A stretch of 10,865 bases of DNA from JAWLGJ01 sp041685145 (GTDB taxonomy: Bacteria > Pseudomonadota > Alphaproteobacteria > Rhodospirillales > Magnetospirillaceae): contig JAWLGJ010000069.1 of assembly GCA_041685145.1 (NCBI GenBank), forward strand, positions 1 to 10,865, read 5' to 3'. Shown here piece after piece: positions 1 to 6,677 of the stretch (position 1 is its first letter; every line of letters starts with the position of its first letter). The notes under the pieces were generated by a model. It searched no databases. It was given only the letters and a program-made list of their open reading frames with translations, and was not told where the DNA came from. A program made the position numbers and the translations under genes.

Positions 1-1536
1 CGCCAGGCTCTGCACCTGGCTGTCGGCCTGCTCGACCTTCTCCACCGCCTGGCGCGACACCTCCGAGGAATGCGCCGCCTGGCGGCCGATCTCGGCCACT
101 GACGCCGCCAGCTCCTCCGCCGCCGAGGCCACCGTCTCAACATTGGTCGCCGCCTGCTCCGAGGCCGCCGACACCGCCGTCGCCTGGCGGCTGGCCTGCT
201 CGGCGGTCGCCGACATGGTGTCGGCGGTGGACTCCATCTGCCGCGTCGCCTCGCCGACGGCCTCCAACACATCGGCGATGTCGCGCTCGAAGCTCGACAC
301 CAGCGCCTCCATGCGCTCCTGGCGCTGCAGGCGGCCTTGCTCCTGCCGGCGCCGCTCCTCGGCCAGCCGGTCGGCCTCGATCAGCCCGTCCTTGAACACC
401 TGCACCGCCCGCACCATCCGGCCGATCTCGTCCTTGCGGGCGGTGGCCGGCACCTCGACGCCGCGATCGCCCTCGGCCAGGGCGGTCATCACCTCGGTCA
501 TGCGGTTGACCGGTTCGACGATGCCGCGGGCGATGCTGCGGATAACGACGACGGCAAGGCCCACCGTCAGGACCAGTAGAACCACCATGACCGTCAGGGT
601 GCGGACGAAGCGGGCTTCCGCCGCCGCGTGGGTGGCCTCGATGACCTCGTCCAGCGTGCCGGTGACGCTGTCCTCCAGGCCCTTGATCAGGCGGATCTTG
701 GCGGTGATGGCGTCGTACCATTCGCCGGCGCCGACGTCGATGTCGGTCATCGTGCTGCGATAGGCGGCGTTGCGCAGTTCGGCGACCGTTTCCGCCTCGG
801 GGCTGGCGGCGATCTCCTGGTAGCGGTCGCGCTGCGCGGCGGTTGCGTAGCGCTCGAAGACGGCGAAATAGGTGTCCTGGGCGGCCGTCAGCTTGAGAAA
901 CGTCTGGTAATTATAGGGCGTGAACGAGCCGGCGCTGAACCCGGCGGCCCCGATGGCAAGTTCCCGTCCGGCCTGCTCCTTGGCGTGCAGGACGCTGGTA
1001 TAGGCGACGATGGCGCGGCTGACGCCGGCGTCGCCGCTGACCACCGCCATATGGTCGATGATCTCCAGGAATTGCGCAACGGCCTCGGTGTAATATTCCG
1101 CGACGTTGGTCGCCGAGACCAGGATGGTGTCGGTGACGTCGCGATTGTTCCCCAGCCGCTCCAGGGTCTCGTCGGCGGTCGCCACCAACGCGGCGAAGGT
1201 GTCGCCATAGGCCGAGGCGTCGAAGCGCGCCAGCGCCTCGCGATAGGCGGCGACGCCTTGGTCGGTGACGGTGCGCTGTTGCGGCAGCTCGTCCATGTAG
1301 GCCTGGCCGTTCGAGGTCACGAAGGCCGCCGACATGCCGCGCTCGTCTTGCAGGTTGCCGACCAGAACGCTGACCACCGGCGCCAGGTCGACCAGGCGCT
1401 TCAGGCGCACCATGTCGGACGCCGTGCTCCGCGCGTCCAGAACGGCGGCCCCGGCCAAATACAACAAACCGAATAGCGGGAATATCACGGCAATGCTGAT
1501 GCGTGTTCCGATTCGCAGGTTGTTGAACCATTGCAT
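1..1536 (-). CDS. Methyl-accepting chemotaxis protein with NIT sensor domain (C-terminus outside window)
   Basis: Transmembrane chemoreceptor that would pass a ligand signal to a CheA/CheW array. The minus frame is open from the ATG at 1536 to the left edge: 512 codons without a stop, with the C-terminus missing. A first hydrophobic segment lies at about residues 12-32. A periplasmic domain of about 270 residues follows, carrying DERGMSAAF at 64-72, the signature of NIT (nitrate/nitrite-sensing type) domains. A second membrane segment spans about 310-332, then comes a HAMP domain (about 333-385, with the P-V-N-R-M-T start and the D-E-I-G motif). The start of the MCP signalling coiled coil is rich in Ala, Glu and Gln. 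The conserved hairpin tip that contacts CheA/CheW is not in the window. I chose 1536 because AGGAT precedes it by about 8 nt; an in-frame ATG at 1560 has no clear ribosome site. Family is certain. The ligand is not: NIT domains are not all nitrate sensors. Confidence 0.93.
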   Translation of the reverse strand, partial: MQWFNNLRIGTRISIAVIFPLFGLLYLAGAAVLDARSTASDMVRLKRLVDLAPVVSVLVGNLQDERGMSAAFVTSNGQAYMDELPQQRTVTDQGVAAYREALARFDASAYGDTFAALVATADETLERLGNNRDVTDTILVSATNVAEYYTEAVAQFLEIIDHMAVVSGDAGVSRAIVAYTSVLHAKEQAGRELAIGAAGFSAGSFTPYNYQTFLKLTAAQDTYFAVFERYATAAQRDRYQEIAASPEAETVAELRNAAYRSTMTDIDVGAGEWYDAITAKIRLIKGLEDSVTGTLDEVIEATHAAAEARFVRTLTVMVVLLVLTVGLAVVVIRSIARGIVEPVNRMTEVMTALAEGDRGVEVPATARKDEIGRMVRAVQVFKDGLIEADRLAEERRRQEQGRLQRQERMEALVSSFERDIADVLEAVGEATRQMESTADTMSATAEQASRQATAVSAASEQAATNVETVASAAEELAASVAEIGRQAAHSSEVSRQAVEKVEQADSQVQSLA

Positions 1537-1603
1537 GGTGTTGATCCTAAATTCTTGCATTCGTCTAATGTGTAACGAGCTGTAAATCACAGGCACGACT
1601 CTC

Positions 1604-1632
1604 AATTAAGCCGAGCAGCGAATCAGTCGCAA
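1604..1632 (-). promoter_or_regulatory. Candidate promoter for the chemoreceptor gene
   Basis: On the minus strand TTGCGA (1627-1632) and TTAATT (1604-1609) are separated by 17 nt and lie about 70-95 nt upstream of the chemoreceptor start. The region is AT-rich compared with everything around it. The match to a housekeeping promoter is partial (4/6 and 3/6). An 8-bp palindrome TTCCGGAA at 1634-1641 abuts the upstream side and could be an operator. Inference only. Confidence 0.3.
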
Positions 1633-1651
1633 GTTCCGGAAGGTGTAATGT

Positions 1652-2671
1652 TTAGGAGTGCGGGGCGGCCAGTTCCGTCGCCAGCGCGTGGGCCTCGGCG
1701 GCAAGCCGGCACAGGTCATCGCGGCGCCACGCGCCCCGGTCATTCAGCGCCCGCGCAAAGGGCTCCGGCACCGCCGCCAGCCCCAACCGCGCCCCGGCCA
1801 TCGCCCCCGCCATCGCGGCGGTGGTGTCGACGTCGCCGCCCGGTGCGATGGCGGTGGCGACGGTGCGGACATAGTCGTCGGGGCTGCGCAGGAAGGCGTA
1901 CAGCGCCCACAGCACGCTGGCGACGACAAAGGCCGAGATGCCGCCCCGCCAGTGGCTGTCCACCCCCGGCGGCAGGCCGGCGCGGCTGATCCGTTCCGCC
2001 GCCGCGTCCTCGGGCAACTCCAGCCAGTCCTGAAGCTGGCGCAGGGTGGTGGCCATCGACGGCTCGATGTTCTGCACCTGCTCGCGCAGCGCCTCCAGGA
2101 ACTGCGGGGGGTCGAGGCGCGGGCGCCGCGCCGCCAGCGCGACGGCGCCGGCGACGGCCACCGCCCCGGCGGAGCAGCGTTCGTCGGCGTGGGTGATGCG
2201 GCCCTGGTCGCGGGCCACCCGCCGCATCGCCGCGGCATCGTGGCCGAACACCAGCCCCACCGGCGCCGCCCGCATGGCGCTGCCGTTGCCGGCGGCGGGC
2301 GGCGGCGTGCCGGCGCGGTGCCACGGCACCCCGGCCGCCAGGCGCTGGGCGGCGGCATTGGTGCTGCGGCCGCGGCCGACGACGCGGTCCTCGGTGAACA
2401 GGCGGGCGATGCGCCGGCCATAGTCGTCGGGGTCGAAGCCGCGGCGCGCCACCAGGCTTTGCATCAGTTCGCGCGCGAGCTGGGTATCGTCGAAATACTG
2501 TCCGAAGGCAAAACCGTCCGGCGCCGGGCGCGGCGGGCGCCGGGCCAGCACCACCTCGCGGGCATAGGCGGCGCAGACGGCCGGGGCGGCCCCCTCGACG
2601 GGAAAGCCCAGGGCATCGCCGACGCCTTGGCCGATCAGACAGCCGGCGAACTGGTCGGGGGCGGGGATCAT
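1652..2671 (-). CDS. ADP-ribosylglycohydrolase (DraG/ARH) family protein
   Basis: A 339-residue protein of the binuclear-metal family that removes ADP-ribose from proteins or hydrolyses related ADP-ribose compounds, probably cytoplasmic (no signal peptide). Family motifs appear in order: GDALG at 18-22 with E26, FDDTQLA at 60-66, GNGSAMR at 128-134, TH at 160-161, and GGDVDTT at 278-284 followed by a small-residue helix. D61, D62, D280, D282 and T283 match the acidic and Thr metal ligands known from DraG and ARH3. The residue before the DD pair, usually Thr or Ser and itself a ligand, is Phe60, and the usual Thr between the late Asp pair is Val281. The frame is open further upstream, to about 3022, but that stretch is a shadow of the upstream gene. 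The ATG at 2671 overlaps the upstream stop as ATGA, indicating coupled translation. No dinitrogenase-reductase ADP-ribosyltransferase gene is in view, so a nitrogenase role cannot be claimed. Confidence 0.9.
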   Translation of the reverse strand: MIPAPDQFAGCLIGQGVGDALGFPVEGAAPAVCAAYAREVVLARRPPRPAPDGFAFGQYFDDTQLARELMQSLVARRGFDPDDYGRRIARLFTEDRVVGRGRSTNAAAQRLAAGVPWHRAGTPPPAAGNGSAMRAAPVGLVFGHDAAAMRRVARDQGRITHADERCSAGAVAVAGAVALAARRPRLDPPQFLEALREQVQNIEPSMATTLRQLQDWLELPEDAAAERISRAGLPPGVDSHWRGGISAFVVASVLWALYAFLRSPDDYVRTVATAIAPGGDVDTTAAMAGAMAGARLGLAAVPEPFARALNDRGAWRRDDLCRLAAEAHALATELAAPHS

Positions 2672-3678
2672 GGCGTCGTTCCCCCCGGTGGGCGGTCGGG
2701 CAGGGCGAACTCGGCCACCACCGGCGCGTGATAGGTCTCGGGGGTGCCGCGCACCAGCACCGGCGACACCAACTCGTCGCCCAGGGTCTCGTTGTGGATC
2801 TCGGCGGCCACGAAGCGGCCCATCAGCGGCCGCGACACCAGGACGTGGTCCAGCATCACCCGGCGCCCGTGGTGGATGACGGAATAGCGTTGCGACTCCG
2901 ACAGGCTGCGCCCGGTGGCCACCAGCACCCGGCCGGCCAGATGGCCGTTGCCGGTGTCTTCCTCGTCGCCGCGGATGGTGCGCACGGGCGTCTCGTGGTC
3001 GTCGGCGTTGAAGTCCCCGCACACCGCGATCAGCGCGCCGGGGTCATTCTCGAAGATCTGGTCGACGACCAGCCGCGCCTCAAGCGCCTGGCCGGCGCGC
3101 TTGACGGTGGCGTGGAAAAATCCCTCCGCCCAGCCGGCGACGCTTTGCCACACCCGGCCGCGCTTGTGCCCCGGCAGATGCGCCGCCCGCGGCGCCCGCA
3201 GATGCAGGTTGAGGACATGCAGCGGCACGCCGTCGACGTCCAGCGTCACATGCAGCAGGGGGCGCTCCCACTCCACCGGCACCGGGTCGGCGGCGGCGCC
3301 GTCGGGGCCGCTGGGGCGGCACAGCGGCGGCGGCACCAGATCGTGGCGCACCTGGCGCCAGGCCAGCACCGGCGGGCGCGACAGCACCGCCAGGTTGTGG
3401 CGGTCGGCAGGACGCTCGCCGCCGGGGCCGCGGCTGACGACGCGATGGTGGGCGGCGTAGTCGGTGCCCTCCAGCAGCCGCTCCAGCGCCTCGGCGCGGC
3501 GTTCGGCCGCGTGCGGCGTGCGGCGGGCGTTGACCTCCTGCAGGCACAGGATGTCGGCGCGCAGGCGCTCGATCTGCGGCCGCAGCACCGCCAGGCGGTC
3601 GGCGAAGTCGATGCCCTCGCGGCTGCGGTCGTCCAGGTTCTCCAGATTGAAGGTGGCGATGCGCAGGCGGCGGGACAT
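2668..3678 (-). CDS. Endonuclease/exonuclease/phosphatase (EEP) family protein
   Basis: A 336-residue protein of the DNase I / exonuclease III / inositol-phosphatase fold, which uses a divalent metal to cleave phosphodiesters or phosphomonoesters. Visible motifs: ATFNLENL at 8-15, LQEV at 46-49 (E48 is the metal ligand), NLHL at 157-160, GDFNAD around 221-226 (D222 and N224 catalytic), and LDHVLVS near the C-terminus. The final motif, usually S-D-H, reads T315-Y316-H317, so the His is kept but its Asp partner is Tyr. There is no signal peptide or membrane segment, so it is probably cytoplasmic. The ATG at 3678 has AGAGG 6 nt upstream. The gene overlaps the ADP-ribosylglycohydrolase by 4 nt (ATGA), so the two form one operon, and a role in nucleotide or ADP-ribose-linked chemistry is a reasonable inference. 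The substrate cannot be read from sequence; DNA, a phospholipid or a nucleotide are all possible. Confidence 0.88.
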   Translation of the reverse strand: MSRRLRIATFNLENLDDRSREGIDFADRLAVLRPQIERLRADILCLQEVNARRTPHAAERRAEALERLLEGTDYAAHHRVVSRGPGGERPADRHNLAVLSRPPVLAWRQVRHDLVPPPLCRPSGPDGAAADPVPVEWERPLLHVTLDVDGVPLHVLNLHLRAPRAAHLPGHKRGRVWQSVAGWAEGFFHATVKRAGQALEARLVVDQIFENDPGALIAVCGDFNADDHETPVRTIRGDEEDTGNGHLAGRVLVATGRSLSESQRYSVIHHGRRVMLDHVLVSRPLMGRFVAAEIHNETLGDELVSPVLVRGTPETYHAPVVAEFALPDRPPGGTTP

Positions 3679-3860
3679 GCGGGCCTCTGGGCGCGTGCGG
3701 TGGCCGGGTCCCCTGCATCATGGAACCGGCGCCCTTGCTTCGCAATGCCTGCAAATGACAGCCAGTTTTGTGGGATTTTCACCGGCTGTCGCGGAGTGGT
3801 AAACTCCGCCCTCCAATGGTTGGGGGCCACCGGCTGCCAGACACGTGCCGAGGGGGGACG
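3679..3860. promoter_or_regulatory. Divergent intergenic region between the EEP operon and cheZ
   Basis: These 182 bases separate two divergently transcribed genes and must hold both promoters. For the plus strand a weak pair is TTTTCA (3776-3781) and TAAACT (3800-3805) with an 18-nt spacer. The proposed -10 lies inside a perfect inverted repeat (3791-3809). For the minus strand I see no convincing pair. The purine-rich run just before 3861 is the cheZ ribosome site. Confidence 0.35.
3791..3809. repeat. Perfect 7-bp inverted repeat, candidate operator
   Basis: GCGGAGT at 3791-3797 and ACTCCGC at 3803-3809 are exact reverse complements separated by GGTAA. The element lies about 50 nt upstream of the CheZ start and overlaps the best candidate -10 (TAAACT, 3800-3805), a position suited to a repressor site. 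In RNA it could also form a short hairpin. The symmetry is seen directly; the function is inferred. Confidence 0.4.
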
Positions 3861-4640
3861 ATGACGGTTTCGGGACGGAAGCTTTACACGGCGGAACGCC
3901 AGCGCCTGCGCCGCCGCGGCCTGTCGGAGGAGCCGGCGGCGACGCCGGCGGCGGCCGGCGCCGGGCCGGCGGCGCCCGGCACCGAAATCCTGCTGGAGGC
4001 GATCCAGGCGCTGCAGGCGGAGATGCGCGAACTGCGCCGCCAGGTGATGCCGGAAGAGCACGCCGCCCAGGTGGCGGAGCAGAACGCCGTCGAACGCGAA
4101 GCCCTCGACCAGCAGAAGGCCGAGATCAACATCCTCAAGACCGAACTGCGCGCCCTGGCGGTGTGCATCGAGCAGACCAAGGCCGAGATCGCGTCGCTGC
4201 GGCCGCCGGGTGGCGACGACGACCGCCTGATGGTGGTCGCCAATGAGCTCGACGCCATCGTCACCTCGACCGAAAGCGCCACGCAGAACATCCTCGACGC
4301 CGCCGAGCACATCGACAACCTCGCCGACACCATCCAGTCCCAGGAAAAGGACTCCCACATCCGGCACCTGGCCGACGAGGTGCGCGAGTCGATCATCTCC
4401 ATCTTCGAGGCCTGCAATTTCCAGGATATCACCGGCCAGCGCATCACCAAGGTCGTCAACACGTTGAAATTCATCGAGGACCGCATCAACGCCATGATCG
4501 ACATCTGGGGCGCCGACACCTTCGCCGACCTGCGGAAGCCGACCGAGGTGGACGAGAGCGAGGAGGCCAAGCTGCTCAACGGCCCGCAACTGGAGAACCA
4601 GGGCATCTCGCAGGACGACATCGACAAGCTGTTCGGTTGA
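3861..4640 (+). CDS. cheZ: CheZ-type protein phosphatase (CheY-P dephosphorylation)
   Basis: A 259-residue cytoplasmic protein matching the CheZ family, which speeds dephosphorylation of CheY and so ends the chemotaxis signal. The N-terminal 40 residues are basic and then Ala/Pro-rich. Residues about 45-115 are predicted long helix/coiled coil, rich in Glu, Gln and Lys. The conserved helical bundle follows, with NILDAAEHIDNLADTI and then IFEACNFQDITGQRI. In the latter, D189 and Q193 line up with the catalytic Asp143 and Gln147 of E. coli CheZ. After a linker the protein ends in a short acidic amphipathic tail, SQDDIDKLFG, resembling the CheY-binding C-terminal helix. The ATG at 3861 follows a strong purine run (AGGGGGGACG). 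A TTG-started version from 3768 would cross the proposed promoter and is unlikely. No other che gene adjoins it, so it is an orphan locus apart from the chemoreceptor about 2.3 kb away on the other strand. Confidence 0.88.
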   Translation: MTVSGRKLYTAERQRLRRRGLSEEPAATPAAAGAGPAAPGTEILLEAIQALQAEMRELRRQVMPEEHAAQVAEQNAVEREALDQQKAEINILKTELRALAVCIEQTKAEIASLRPPGGDDDRLMVVANELDAIVTSTESATQNILDAAEHIDNLADTIQSQEKDSHIRHLADEVRESIISIFEACNFQDITGQRITKVVNTLKFIEDRINAMIDIWGADTFADLRKPTEVDESEEAKLLNGPQLENQGISQDDIDKLFG

Positions 4641-4758
4641 ACCCGCCGCACCGCCAAATCACGGTTGAAATCGCCGCGACGTTCGTGGCTTCATTGCGGC
4701 TCCTCCCCGAAAGGGCGGGTGCGTTGCCCACAAGGCACGGAACGAAGGACCGGAGGAA

Positions 4759-4784
4759 CGCCGGCCCCGCCGGTGGGGACGGCG
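4759..4784 (+). promoter_or_regulatory. Stable leader hairpin upstream of iorA
   Basis: CGCCG (4759-4763) plus CCCC (4765-4768) can pair with GGGG (4775-4778) plus CGGCG (4780-4784), with a single G/A mismatch inside the stem and loop GCCGGT. The 9-bp all-GC stem ends 7 nt before the iorA ribosome site, close enough to affect ribosome access. No U-run follows, so it is not a simple terminator. Confidence 0.4.
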
Positions 4785-4791
4785 GAGGCTG

Positions 4792-4800
4792 AAGAGAGGG
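4792..4800 (+). promoter_or_regulatory. iorA ribosome binding site (decides GTG start)
   Basis: The purine run AAGAGAGGG lies 5 nt before the GTG at 4806. The frame stays open upstream to about 4665, but no ribosome site supports an earlier start, and the conserved IorA sequence begins about 10 residues after this GTG. Confidence 0.6.
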
Positions 4801-4805
4801 ATAGC

Positions 4806-6677
4806 GTGAACGCACTGACCGAGGCGCCGGCGTCGAGCCGGTTGTTGCTGTCGGGCAACGAGGCCATTGCCCGCGCCGTGTGGGAAGCCGGCACCATCGT
4901 CGCCGCCGCCTATCCCGGTACGCCGTCGACCGAAATCCTGGAGGTGCTGGCCGGCTTCCCCGACGTCGACACCCATTGGGCGGTGAACGAGAAGGTGTCG
5001 CTGGAGGTGGCCATCGGCGCCTCGATCGGCGGCGCGCGCGCCTTCTGCGCCATGAAGCATGTCGGCGTCAACGTCGCCGCCGACGCCCTCATGTCCCAGA
5101 CCCTGGCCGGCGCCCGCGGCGGACTGGTCATCGCGGTCGCCGACGATGTCGGCCTGTCGTCGTCGCAGAACGAGCAGGATTCGCGTTTCTGGGGGCGCTT
5201 CGCCCACATTCCGGTGTTGGAGCCCGCCGACTCCCAGGAAGCCTACGAGATGACCAAGCTGGCCTTCGAACTCTCCGAGGAGTTCGAAACGCCGGTGCTG
5301 CTGCGGCTGACCACGCGGGTCTGCCACGTCAAGGCGCTGTGCGAGGTGGGCGCGCGCACGCCGCGCCCGGCCACCGGCTTCGAGTCCGATCCGGGGCGCT
5401 GGGTGCTGGTGCCGGCCAACGCCCGCAACCGCCTGGGCACCCTGTTCAGCCGCGAAACGGCGCTGGCGGCGCATTCCGAAACCTTCGAAATGACGCAACT
5501 GCTGCCGGGCGCCGACAGCCGCGTCGGTTTCGTCGCCTCCGGCCCCGCCGCCCTGGCGGTGCGCGAGACCTTCCCCGACGCGCCGCTGCTCAAGCTGGGC
5601 ATGACCCATCCCCTGCCGCTGGAACGGGTCCGTGAACTGGCCGGGCAGGTGGAGCGCCTGCTGGTCGTCGAGGAGGTCGAGCCCCTGGTCGAGCAGGAGC
5701 TGAAGGCCGCCGGGATCGCCTGTCACGGCAAGGACGTGCTGCCGCGCAGCGGCGAGTTGTCCTATGTGGTGCTGCGCCCGGCGGTGGCGCGCCTGCTGGG
5801 CGAGGACGACGGCTCCGGCGCCGCCGAGGGGCCGGTCGCCCCGGCCGCGCAGGTCTTTCCGCGCCCGCCGACCATGTGTGTCGGCTGCCCGCATCTGTCG
5901 CCCTATTACGTGCTGTCGAAGATTCGCAAGCAGGTCATCATCGCCGGCGACATCGGCTGCTACACCCTGGGTTTCGGCCATCCCTGGAACGCGCTCGACA
6001 CCACCATCTGCATGGGTTCCTCGATGGGCATGGCGCTGGGCCTGTCGAAGGCCGCCGCCGAGGCCGACAAGGACAAGGCGGTGGTGGGCGTGATCGGCGA
6101 TTCCACCTTCCTGCACATGGGGATGCAGGGGCTGCTGGACATCGTCTACACCGGCGGCAACGTCACCGTGCTGCTGCTGGACAACCGCGCCGTCGGCATG
6201 ACCGGCGGCCAGGACCATCCCGGCACCGGCCGCGACATCCACGGCGCCGAGGCGCCGCAGGTCGACTTCGCCAAGCTGGTGGCGGCGCTGGGGGTGCGGC
6301 CCGAGCGCATCCATGTCGTCGATCCCTACGAACTGCCGACGATGGCCAAGACCATCCGCCAGGAAATCGCCACGCCGGAGCCGTCGGTGATCATCACCAA
6401 CCAGCCCTGCGTGCTGATCGACCGCTTCAAGCCGCGCGAGCCCTTCCGGGTCATCGACGACCAGTGCAACGGGTGCAGCAACTGCCTGCGCGTCGGCTGC
6501 CCGGCCATCTCGGTCACCCGCACCGAAACCGAGACCCGTCGCGGCCGCGAGCGCGAATTGAAGTTCGTCACCATCGACACCGTCTTCTGTACCGGCTGCA
6601 CCATCTGCGTGAAAACCTGCGGCCCCGGCGCCATCGTGCCGGCCGGGGCGTCGGCGAAGGAGGATTCCCGGGCATGA
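4806..6677 (+). CDS. iorA: Indolepyruvate:ferredoxin oxidoreductase, alpha subunit
   Basis: The large, TPP- and Fe-S-containing subunit of the enzyme that oxidatively decarboxylates aryl pyruvates (indolepyruvate, phenylpyruvate) to aryl-acetyl-CoA, reducing ferredoxin. At 623 residues it is of normal length. An N-terminal pyrimidine-binding-type domain (LLLSGNEAIARAVWEAG..., then AYPGTPSTEI and NEKVSLEVAIGASIGGAR) is followed by a middle domain. A CVGCPH motif is at 358-363. The TPP-binding core has GDIGCYTLG, GSSMGMALG, GDSTF at 431-435 and, further on, NRAVGMTGGQ. The C-terminus is a 2[4Fe-4S] ferredoxin domain with clusters from C554, C557, C560, C565 and C595, C598, C601, C605. It is cytoplasmic and works with IorB, whose start overlaps this stop as ATGA. 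The role is most likely aromatic amino-acid breakdown. The exact aryl substrate is not readable from sequence. The start is GTG (see the ribosome site). Confidence 0.95.
   Translation: MNALTEAPASSRLLLSGNEAIARAVWEAGTIVAAAYPGTPSTEILEVLAGFPDVDTHWAVNEKVSLEVAIGASIGGARAFCAMKHVGVNVAADALMSQTLAGARGGLVIAVADDVGLSSSQNEQDSRFWGRFAHIPVLEPADSQEAYEMTKLAFELSEEFETPVLLRLTTRVCHVKALCEVGARTPRPATGFESDPGRWVLVPANARNRLGTLFSRETALAAHSETFEMTQLLPGADSRVGFVASGPAALAVRETFPDAPLLKLGMTHPLPLERVRELAGQVERLLVVEEVEPLVEQELKAAGIACHGKDVLPRSGELSYVVLRPAVARLLGEDDGSGAAEGPVAPAAQVFPRPPTMCVGCPHLSPYYVLSKIRKQVIIAGDIGCYTLGFGHPWNALDTTICMGSSMGMALGLSKAAAEADKDKAVVGVIGDSTFLHMGMQGLLDIVYTGGNVTVLLLDNRAVGMTGGQDHPGTGRDIHGAEAPQVDFAKLVAALGVRPERIHVVDPYELPTMAKTIRQEIATPEPSVIITNQPCVLIDRFKPREPFRVIDDQCNGCSNCLRVGCPAISVTRTETETRRGRERELKFVTIDTVFCTGCTICVKTCGPGAIVPAGASAKEDSRA

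Larger units (their letters stand above)
4641..4805 (+). promoter_or_regulatory. Leader/promoter region of iorAB
   Basis: A 165-nt gap between cheZ and iorA. No cheZ terminator with a U-tract is visible, so read-through from cheZ is possible. A weak -35-like TTGAAA is at 4665-4670, but no good -10 sits at the right distance. The second half is purine-rich and carries a strong hairpin (4759-4784) and then the ribosome site (4792-4800). I could not match the leader to any riboswitch I know. Confidence 0.35.

Noticed and set aside
1537..1560. Upstream in-frame ATG (1560) for the chemoreceptor
   Set aside because: It lacks a clear ribosome site; the ATG at 1536 has AGGAT at good spacing and places the first membrane segment as usual.
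2672..3022. Upstream in-frame extension of the ADP-ribosylglycohydrolase
   Set aside because: It overlaps the EEP gene in another frame, has Arg/Gly-rich shadow composition, and the family's conserved N-terminus begins right after the ATG at 2671.
3768..3860. TTG-started N-terminal extension of CheZ
   Set aside because: No ribosome site precedes it, and it would run through the palindrome and promoter candidate. The ATG at 3861 has a strong purine-rich site.
3246..4589. Long minus-strand open frame opposite cheZ
   Set aside because: High GC leaves few stops. The translation is a mirror of the CheZ codons with no recognisable motif and crosses two real genes and a promoter region.
4686..4697. 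Sigma-54-like TGGC...TTGC in front of iorA
   Set aside because: The GG and GC dinucleotides are 7 nt apart instead of the required 10.
4659..6314. 551-codon minus-strand open frame opposite iorA
   Set aside because: It is a shadow of iorA, His/Gln/Arg/Gly-rich, with no family features, while iorA has every expected motif.
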